This document shows, piece by piece, positions 31,501 through 36,860 of a DNA stretch of 36,860 nucleotides; the stretch's first letter is position 1; every line of letters begins with the position of its first letter. The position numbers and the translations under genes were made by a program. Under the pieces are notes generated by a model. It had not been told where the DNA came from, made no database searches, and was given only the letters and a program-made list of their open reading frames with translations. The stretch lies in assembly GCA_902795555.1 (NCBI GenBank), contig CADBLV010000301.1:1-36860 (forward strand), given 5' to 3'. Source of the DNA: an uncultured Eubacteriales bacterium. Its GTDB lineage: Bacteria > Bacillota_A > Clostridia > Christensenellales > Aristaeellaceae.

Positions 31501-32505
31501 TTGAAAATCTATGTTGATGCCATGGGCGGAGATCTGGCGCCTGAGGCGCCTGTGAAAGGCGCGCTTCGGGCTTTGCGGCAGTATCCGCATCTGGAAATCA
31601 TCCTGGCGGGCAAACTGGATGAAGTCAGGCCTTTCCTGGGTGATATTCAGGATGTGTCCGGTCGTCTGACGCTGGAGGAAGCCCCTGAGGTCATTACGAA
31701 TCATGAAAGCCCGGTGATGGGCGTTCGGAAAAAGGTAAACAGTGCCACGGTTCAGGGGATGCTGAAGGTGCGAAACGGCGAGGCCGACGGCTTCGTTTCC
31801 GCCGGGTCCACGGGGGCGACGCTGGCGGGAGGGATGTTCCGCCTGGGGCGGATTCCCGGCGTGGAACGGCCGGCCCTGGCTCCGGTGATTAATAACGGAA
31901 AGGGAAGATTCCTGCTGATCGACTGCGGCGCCAATGTGGATTGCAAGCCGGAGTATCTGGTGCAGTTCGGCGTAATGGGCGATGCGTACATGCGAGGCGT
32001 CTGGGGGCTGGAGAATCCCCGCATCGGGCTGGCAAATATCGGGGCCGAATCGGAAAAGGGCAATGCGCTGGTGAAGGAAGCCTATCCCCTGATGGAAAAA
32101 GCGCCGTATCGCTTTGTGGGGAATGTGGAAGCCCGTGACATTCCCCTGGACGGGGCGGATGTCATTGTGACGGACGGATTCAGCGGCAATCTGATTCTGA
32201 AATATACGGAGGGGCTGGCCAAAGCGCTCCTGGGCGTGATCAAGGCGGAGCTGCTTTCGGATACGCGCGGTAAGATGGCGGGCCTTCTGGCGAAGCCGGC
32301 CTTCCAGCGCGTGAAAAAGACTCTGGATCCGGATGAGGTCGGAGGGGCGCCTCTTTTAGGCGTTCAGGGGGCCGTGGTCAAGGCGCATGGCTCCAGCAAC
32401 GATTATGCCTTCTGCAACGCGATCAGCCAGTGTGTAAAAATGATTGATGGTCATGTTGTGCAGATCATTGAAGAAGGTGTAAAAAAGATCGGGCAGCCTG
32501 ATTAA
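31501..32505 (+). CDS. plsX: phosphate acyltransferase PlsX
   Basis: The start is TTG 31501 after AAGGAGGAG. The protein has 334 residues. IYVDAMGGDLAPEAPVKGA at the N-terminus is the PlsX signature; FVSAGSTGATLAGG and DCGANVDCKPEYLVQF follow, and the C-terminal GGAPLLGVQGAVVKAHGSS is equally typical. PlsX converts acyl-ACP and phosphate to acyl-phosphate for phospholipid synthesis. Gene order plsX-acpP-rnc is the conserved Firmicute arrangement, though the fab genes and fapR often found alongside are not here. Confidence 0.96.
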   Translation: MKIYVDAMGGDLAPEAPVKGALRALRQYPHLEIILAGKLDEVRPFLGDIQDVSGRLTLEEAPEVITNHESPVMGVRKKVNSATVQGMLKVRNGEADGFVSAGSTGATLAGGMFRLGRIPGVERPALAPVINNGKGRFLLIDCGANVDCKPEYLVQFGVMGDAYMRGVWGLENPRIGLANIGAESEKGNALVKEAYPLMEKAPYRFVGNVEARDIPLDGADVIVTDGFSGNLILKYTEGLAKALLGVIKAELLSDTRGKMAGLLAKPAFQRVKKTLDPDEVGGAPLLGVQGAVVKAHGSSNDYAFCNAISQCVKMIDGHVVQIIEEGVKKIGQPD

Positions 32506-32508
32506 TCG

Positions 32509-32533
32509 GATATTCCCGGTCCGGCCGGATATC
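32509..32533 (+). other. stem-loop between plsX and acpP
   Basis: GATAT (32509-32513) pairs with ATATC (32529-32533) and CCGG with CCGG (32516-32519 with 32525-32528), with a TC bulge and a five-base loop. No T-run follows. It may act as an mRNA processing or attenuation site adjusting acpP expression relative to plsX. Confidence 0.35.
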
Positions 32534-32577
32534 ATCGATACACGGAATAGAAAAAGCATATGAAGGAGGAACACACA

Positions 32578-32808
32578 ATGAACTTTGAAACCGTTCGCGA
32601 CATGATTGCTTCCCAGCTGAAGGCCGATCCGGCCACCATTACGCGCGAATCCCGTCTGATTGAAGATTTGAAGGCGGATTCCGCAAATATCATGGTGATG
32701 ATTATGGATATGGAAGATCAGTTCGGCATCACCGTTGAAGATGATCAGATCATGAAAATGAAAACCGTGGGTGATGTGATGGACTATATTGCCAGGGTAA
32801 AGGGCTGA
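32578..32808 (+). CDS. acpP: acyl carrier protein
   Basis: The protein has 76 residues from ATG 32578, placed after AAGGAGG. The phosphopantetheine serine lies in LKADSANIM near residue 37; here the usual DSLD is DSAN, a modest departure. The chain is acidic and helical, as expected. It carries acyl chains for the PlsX step next to it and for fatty-acid synthesis. A discrete second ACP for polyketide or surface modification is possible, but the plsX-acpP-rnc context favours the housekeeping one. Confidence 0.93.
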   Translation: MNFETVRDMIASQLKADPATITRESRLIEDLKADSANIMVMIMDMEDQFGITVEDDQIMKMKTVGDVMDYIARVKG

Positions 32809-32818
32809 GTGGGTTTTC

Positions 32819-33499
32819 ATGCTGAAAAAATTGCAGGCGGCCCTGGGTTATACTTTTCGCGACGAAGCGTTGCTTCGCCGCGCTTTGACGCACCCTTCCA
32901 TGGGCCGGGAGGACAATCAGCGGCTCGAGTTTCTCGGAGACGCAGTGCTTCAGTATATCATGAGCGATCAGCTTTTCCGTCTTCATCCGCAGGATCGGGA
33001 AGGGATGCTGACGCATCAGCGGGCGCTTCTGGTCTGCGAGGCGGCGCTGAGCCAGGTGGCCGGAAAACTGGGTCTGGGCGAAGCGCTGATCATGGATCGG
33101 GGGGAGGAGCTGACCGGAGGAAGAAAAAAACCGAGTGTGCTTTGCGATGCCATGGAGGCGGTGCTGGCTGCGGTTTATCTGGACGGCGGGATGGAAGCGG
33201 CCCGGGAAGTGGTGCTGCGCTGCTGGCCGGCTTCGGAAGAGGTGTCCCGTCCCCTGCAGGATGCAAAAGGGGAATTGCAGGAAGTGCTTCAGAAGGACGG
33301 CGGCGATCCTCCGTTATATCAGATTACCGGAAGGCATGGGCCGGATCACGCGCCGGTTTTTGATGCCGCAGTTTTGTCCCGGGGGGCAGTGCTGGGTCAG
33401 GGAGAAGGAAAAACCAAAAAGCAGGCGGAACAGGCAGCGGCGCTTGCCGCGCTTCGCCGGATGAAGGGAGATATGGCAGATGACAAAGATCTCGATTGA
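32819..33499 (+). CDS. rnc: ribonuclease III
   Basis: The protein has 226 residues. The RNase III signature [10 protein letters not shown] (residues 35-44) holds catalytic Glu and Asp, and the second acidic pair is in [16 protein letters not shown] double-stranded RNA-binding domain occupies about residues 150-222, ending in [16 protein letters not shown]. It starts ten bases after acpP. Its last 20 bases overlap the next gene, GH51 arabinofuranosidase, in a different frame. The usual downstream neighbour smc is absent. Confidence 0.95.
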   Translation: MLKKLQAALGYTFRDEALLRRALTHPSMGREDNQRLEFLGDAVLQYIMSDQLFRLHPQDREGMLTHQRALLVCEAALSQVAGKLGLGEALIMDRGEELTGGRKKPSVLCDAMEAVLAAVYLDGGMEAAREVVLRCWPASEEVSRPLQDAKGELQEVLQKDGGDPPLYQITGRHGPDHAPVFDAAVLSRGAVLGQGEGKTKKQAEQAAALAALRRMKGDMADDKDLD

Positions 33500-34943
33500 C
33501 CGGTCCCGATCTCTGGGGACCGTTTCCCGCTACATCTTCGGCCATTTTGCGGAGCATCTTGGCCGCTGTATATACGGGGGTATTTTCGTCGGGAAGGACA
33601 GCCCCATTCCCAATGAAAACGGAATGCGGTCCGACGTGGTGGAGGCGATGAAACGGCTTCAGGTGCCGGTGCTGCGCTGGCCGGGTGGCTGCTTTGCGGA
33701 TGAATATCACTGGCGGGATGGAATCGGCCCTCAGGAAAGCCGCAGGCGTATGGTAAATACGAACTGGGGCGGCGTTGTGGAGGATAATTCCTTCGGTACG
33801 CATGAGTTTCTGGAGCTTTGCCGGCAGGTGGGCTGCGAACCGTATATCACCGGAAATGTAGGCAGCGGGACAGTTCAGGAAATGAGCGAATGGGTGGAAT
33901 ATCTGAACAGTGACGGGGATTCCACGGTTGTCCGTGAACGCTGGGCAAACGGGAGGAAGGATGCCTGGGGCGTGCGTTTCTGGGGTGTGGGCAATGAAAG
34001 CTGGGGCTGCGGTGGCAATATGCGTCCGGAGTTTTATGCGGACACCTATCGCCGTTTCCAGTGCTTCTGCCGTCAGTACGGCGATCACAGGCTGTATAAA
34101 ATCGCATGCGGTCCTTCGGACGCGGATGTAGCCTGGACTGAAGTGCTCATGAAAAATGCGGCGTTCTGCATGGATGGGCTTTCCCTGCATAATTATACGA
34201 TCCCCGGCGGGTGGAGTCACAAAAACAGGGCTACGGAATTCACAAGGGATGATTATTTTGAAACCCTTTGTCTGGCTGCGGATATGGAGCGGAAAATCCG
34301 GATGCATTCGGCCGTCATGGATCGTTATGATCCGGAAAAGCGGATCGGTCTGATTGTCGATGAATGGGGTACCTGGTTTCAGGTGGAGCCAGATACCAAT
34401 CCCGGCTTTCTTTATCAGCAGAACACCATGCGGGATGCGATGGTGGCTGCGATTCATTTTGATCTGTTCGCCCGCTGCTGCGATCGGGTCTATATGGCGA
34501 ATATCGCCCAGACCGTCAATGTGCTTCAGGCGATCATTCTCACCGAAGGGGAGAAAATGGTTCTCACGCCTACCTATCATGTGTTTGACCTTTACAGGAA
34601 TCATATGGATGCAAGGCAGGTGGACTGCTATGTTCAGGCAGATCGGATCGGAACGGAGCGCTTCGGTGTTCCCGCTGTTTCCGCCAGCGCCAGTGAGAAG
34701 GACGGCTGCATCACTCTGACCCTCAGCAATCTGGATCCGGATCAGCCCCGGACGGTGACGGTTGATCTGCGGGGAGAAACGATCGACGGCGCGTCCGGAC
34801 GTATACTGTCCGGCGCCATGGATGCGTATAACGATTTCGATCATTCGCCTCTGGCGGTTCGCGATTTCACAGATTTTGCCCTGAAGGACGGCAACCTCCT
34901 GGTGCAGCTTCCGCCGTGTTCCGTGGCGGAGCTGAGGCTGTGA
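33480..34943 (+). CDS. abfA: intracellular GH51 alpha-L-arabinofuranosidase
   Basis: The start is ATG 33480, nine bases after AAGGGAG inside rnc. The protein has 487 residues, no signal peptide, and is therefore cytoplasmic. [21 protein letters not shown] is the GH51 substrate-site block; the acid/base is E173 in GVGNESWG and the nucleophile E295 in DEWGTW. It releases terminal arabinofuranose from imported arabino-oligosaccharides. A beta-sandwich domain follows from about residue 390. No arabinose transport or catabolic gene is nearby, although an AraR-like regulator lies at 21867. The 20-base overlap with rnc is unusual and suggests it was captured by, and is expressed from, a housekeeping operon. 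Confidence 0.93.
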   Translation: MTKISIDRSRSLGTVSRYIFGHFAEHLGRCIYGGIFVGKDSPIPNENGMRSDVVEAMKRLQVPVLRWPGGCFADEYHWRDGIGPQESRRRMVNTNWGGVVEDNSFGTHEFLELCRQVGCEPYITGNVGSGTVQEMSEWVEYLNSDGDSTVVRERWANGRKDAWGVRFWGVGNESWGCGGNMRPEFYADTYRRFQCFCRQYGDHRLYKIACGPSDADVAWTEVLMKNAAFCMDGLSLHNYTIPGGWSHKNRATEFTRDDYFETLCLAADMERKIRMHSAVMDRYDPEKRIGLIVDEWGTWFQVEPDTNPGFLYQQNTMRDAMVAAIHFDLFARCCDRVYMANIAQTVNVLQAIILTEGEKMVLTPTYHVFDLYRNHMDARQVDCYVQADRIGTERFGVPAVSASASEKDGCITLTLSNLDPDQPRTVTVDLRGETIDGASGRILSGAMDAYNDFDHSPLAVRDFTDFALKDGNLLVQLPPCSVAELRL

Positions 34944-35218
34944 TGCGGGAATCCGCTGACTTTCGTCCCCGTCCCTGCCTTCGCTGCCTTCTTTCGGAAA
35001 TACCGGATCAGGCGGCCCTGGCGGATGCGATCCGGGAACGGATTGAAAGTCTCCCCCCGGAGGAAAAGGCGCCGGCGGCGGAGTGGCATCGGCGGCTGAA
35101 TCTCTGCCGAGCGTGCACCTCCCTGAACCGTGGAACTTGCGCCGCCTGCGGGTGTTATGTCGAGCTGCGGGCCGCCCGTCTTCACAAGACCTGTCCCGCT
35201 GTGCCCCCGCGATGGTGA
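34943..35218 (+). CDS. DUF6171-like small Cys-rich (probable zinc-binding) protein
   Basis: The protein has 91 residues, coupled to abfA by TGATG. It has cysteines in CLRCLL near residue 12 and in a CRACTSLNRGTCAACGCYVELRAA block at about residues 55-78, followed by a final KTCP. Paired CxxC spacing predicts one or two structural zinc sites. The order matches the DUF6171 family as I recall it; function is unknown. It is the last gene of its operon, followed by the terminator/promoter overlap at 35275-35340. Confidence 0.65.
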   Translation: MRESADFRPRPCLRCLLSEIPDQAALADAIRERIESLPPEEKAPAAEWHRRLNLCRACTSLNRGTCAACGCYVELRAARLHKTCPAVPPRW

Positions 35219-35274
35219 GCGTTATGCCATATCCGAGGCAAATTATGAAATAAATATTACGAAATAATGAAAAT

Positions 35275-35340
35275 CCCGTTGACATATGGGCAAACACATT
35301 GTAAAATATCAGTGTGTACCAATATGCTGACGGGCTTTTT
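35275..35340 (+). terminator. putative intrinsic terminator of the rnc-abfA-DUF6171 transcript
   Basis: CCCGTTGACATAT (35275-35287) pairs with ATATGCTGACGGG (35322-35334) at 12 of 13 positions counting two G-T pairs. ACACA (35294-35298) pairs with TGTGT (35313-35317) inside, and CTTTTT (35335-35340) follows directly. The loop is long, but the outer stem plus T-run fits termination of transcripts coming from the left. Confidence 0.5.
35279..35307 (+). promoter_or_regulatory. strong sigma-A-type promoter for the SH3/peptidoglycan-binding protein gene
   Basis: A perfect TTGACA (35279-35284), a 17-base spacer and TAAAAT (35302-35307) lie 64 bases before the start codon. The -35 box is inside the left arm of the terminator inverted repeat. 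Transcripts from here should start near 35314 and lack that arm. Confidence 0.75.
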
Positions 35341-35370
35341 GCTGTCGAGCGGAAAGCCATTTCCGGAGGG

Positions 35371-36860
35371 ATGATCATGTCGGGATGGATGAAGCGTTTC
35401 AGTCGCGTTCTGGTGGTGGCTGCTGTGCTGACGATGGTGTGCGCGGTGGCCGTCGCGGCGCTGTCTTATCCTTTTGTCACAAAAACCACAGATTCGGTGC
35501 GTATGCGGCGGAGCGCATCCACGGGAGCGACTGTGCTGGAGACGCTGGATAAGGAAGAATCCGTGGAGGTTCTGGGTGAAACCGGCAGCTGGTATCATGT
35601 GCGGGCCAGGGGCAGAGACGGGTATGTTCAGAAGCAATATATCAACACGGACAAATCCGTGGTGGTCACGCCCGCGCCGGATCAGCAGGAAACGGTTTCC
35701 GGCTATCCCTATACCACGGTGACGACGGAGAAGGTCAATCTGCGGGAGGCGAAGTCTGTCCGCAGCGGGCTGATCCGGACCATTCCCCGCGGAGCGGAGA
35801 TTTCTGTGACTGGGGTCAGCGGTTCATGGGCCGCAGTGGATTACGGGAAGTTTTCCGGATATGTCAAAACGGACTATATCGTTCTGAAAAAAGTCAAAAA
35901 GACGAAGGTCACCCCAACGCCGACGCCTGTGCCGACGCTGAGTCCCGAGGAGGACGCGGCAAGCTATCAGGTGTTACAGAAGGGCTCCAGCGGAGATCAG
36001 GTGGAAGCGCTCCAGAGCGCCCTGATTGAGCTGGGATATCTGAACGGGACGCCCGACGGCAAATTCGGCGCCGGAACGGAAAAAGCAGTGATTGCTTTCC
36101 AGAAGAAAAATGACTATCCTGCCACAGGCGTGGTGGATGCCAATCTGCAGGCCTTCCTGTATTCCGGAAAACCGAAGAATGCCAAAGGGACGGCTGTGAA
36201 AATCAATACCCTGAGTCCGGTGAACTTGGTAACGATGAAAATCGGAAACACCGGAGCAAACGTGAAAAAGCTGCAGGAGCGGCTGAATGAGCTGGGCTAT
36301 GTGGTCACTCCGTCGGGGACCTTTGACGGGGCGACCAAGGTAGCCGTGCTGAATTTCCAGAAGAAAAACGGGCTGGCGAAGAAGGATGGCGTGGCTTATG
36401 CGGAAACGCAGGTGGCCATTTATTCGGAAAATGCGATTCGGGCGGATGCGACCCCGACGCCGAAGCCGACCGCAACGCCGACTCCGGCTCCGACCTATCA
36501 GATTCCGAAGTCTTCGGTGAAAAAGGGAACTGAGGGCGAAGAAGCCAAAACGGTGCAGCGCCGTCTGAAGGAGCTGGGCTATTTCAAAAACCGGGTGGAC
36601 GGAAAATTCGGCGTCCAGAGCGTGAACGCGCTGAAGCAGTTCCAGGAGGCGAACGGCCTGGAGCCTGACGGCGTGGCCGGGCAGGGAACCTATCGGGTGC
36701 TGTTTGGCGAAAATGCCCTGAAAAAAGGTGAGACGCCGACGCCGGCCGTTCAGGAAACATCGACGCCCGGGCCGGATGAAACGGACGCGTCAGGGTCATC
36801 CGGAATCTGGACGACCATGCGTTCCGGAGATGCTGGTGATAACGTCTCCCAGCTGCAGGA
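35371..36860 (+). CDS. exported SH3 + peptidoglycan-binding repeat protein (3' end outside window)
   Basis: The frame opens at ATG 35371 (ATG 35377 is an alternative) after GGAGGG and remains open to the window edge, so the C-terminus is missing; 496 codons are visible. Residues about 8-31 are a signal or membrane segment. Two bacterial SH3-like domains follow, at about 38-88 (SVRMRRSASTGATVLETL ... WYHV ... GYVQKQYI) and 110-170 (KVNLREAKSVRSGLI ... GYVKTDYI). A TPTP linker then leads to three PG_binding_1 repeats, at about 196-270, 287-352 and 386-450, and the start of a fourth at the edge. The repeats resemble those of the lipoprotein at 24067. It should bind cell wall peptides and glycan; a catalytic domain may lie beyond the edge. 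Confidence 0.85.
   Translation, partial: MIMSGWMKRFSRVLVVAAVLTMVCAVAVAALSYPFVTKTTDSVRMRRSASTGATVLETLDKEESVEVLGETGSWYHVRARGRDGYVQKQYINTDKSVVVTPAPDQQETVSGYPYTTVTTEKVNLREAKSVRSGLIRTIPRGAEISVTGVSGSWAAVDYGKFSGYVKTDYIVLKKVKKTKVTPTPTPVPTLSPEEDAASYQVLQKGSSGDQVEALQSALIELGYLNGTPDGKFGAGTEKAVIAFQKKNDYPATGVVDANLQAFLYSGKPKNAKGTAVKINTLSPVNLVTMKIGNTGANVKKLQERLNELGYVVTPSGTFDGATKVAVLNFQKKNGLAKKDGVAYAETQVAIYSENAIRADATPTPKPTATPTPAPTYQIPKSSVKKGTEGEEAKTVQRRLKELGYFKNRVDGKFGVQSVNALKQFQEANGLEPDGVAGQGTYRVLFGENALKKGETPTPAVQETSTPGPDETDASGSSGIWTTMRSGDAGDNVSQLQ

Noticed and set aside
35275..35334. Invertible (phase-variable) promoter flanked by inverted repeats
   Set aside because: The repeats are only 13 bp, about 34 bp apart, and the -35 box lies inside one repeat; no invertase gene is nearby. 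A terminator/promoter overlap explains it better.
33324..35378. 684-codon minus-strand open frame across abfA
   Set aside because: It is long only because the high-GC antisense frame lacks stops. It overlaps four convincing plus-strand features including a GH51 gene with both catalytic Glu, and is rich in His/Pro/Arg without domains.

Overview
The window reads as the chromosome of a Gram-positive, anaerobic-type Firmicute, most likely a gut or rumen Clostridia lineage (Christensenellales/Aristaeellaceae-like is my guess; nothing here proves it). Supporting signs are the plsX-acpP-rnc order, an archaeal/eukaryote-type ProS, an NBP35/Mrp protein with an N-terminal Cys cluster, DUF5711 and DUF6171 proteins, an AraR-type GntR/LacI hybrid, and Thr-Pro-linked peptidoglycan-binding repeat proteins. 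Genes are tightly packed, with many ATGA/TGATG overlaps. I found no rRNA, tRNA, CRISPR array, transposase or phage gene.

Positions 1-20109 form a surface-glycan locus. It opens with the 3' end of a UDP-GlcNAc 2-epimerase-like gene, a GT-B-like glycosyltransferase and a Wzx-type flippase. From 3486 to 12212 follows a nonulosonic acid (legionaminate-type) pathway: PP-loop amidotransferase, CapD/LegB-type dehydratase, LegC-type aminotransferase, CBS-nucleotidyltransferase, an ATP-grasp/HAD fusion, and LegI, LegG and LegF equivalents. No LegH-type N-acetyltransferase is visible. A polytopic membrane protein comes next, then an unlisted 52-residue membrane peptide coupled to a three-domain protein: sugar/phosphonate nucleotidyltransferase + TagD-like cytidylyltransferase + PEP mutase. 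No phosphonopyruvate decarboxylase is present. UDP-glucose dehydrogenase (minus strand) and a separately promoted LicD-GtrA-GT-C operon close the locus. My reading is a cell-surface glycan carrying a CMP-activated nonulosonate and probably a CMP-activated phosphonate, with LicD as the candidate phosphonate transferase.

Positions 20117-21397 (minus strand) hold trmH and a specialised NusG paralog of the LoaP kind, a family that antiterminates long biosynthetic operons. The 469-bp gap 21398-21866 carries the loaP and araR promoters and two tandem copies of a structured repeat of about 143 bp. A third copy lies at 26124-26270 and a remnant near 3282-3346.

Positions 21867-35218 are mixed housekeeping and envelope genes: AraR-like regulator, rlmH, a secreted barnase-like RNase, a lipoprotein with six peptidoglycan-binding repeats, an exported metacaspase with an EF-hand loop, Mrp, a DUF5711 protein, proS, plsX, acpP, rnc, a GH51 arabinofuranosidase overlapping rnc, and DUF6171. 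A compact terminator/promoter overlap at 35275-35340 separates this from an SH3 plus peptidoglycan-binding repeat protein that runs off the right edge.
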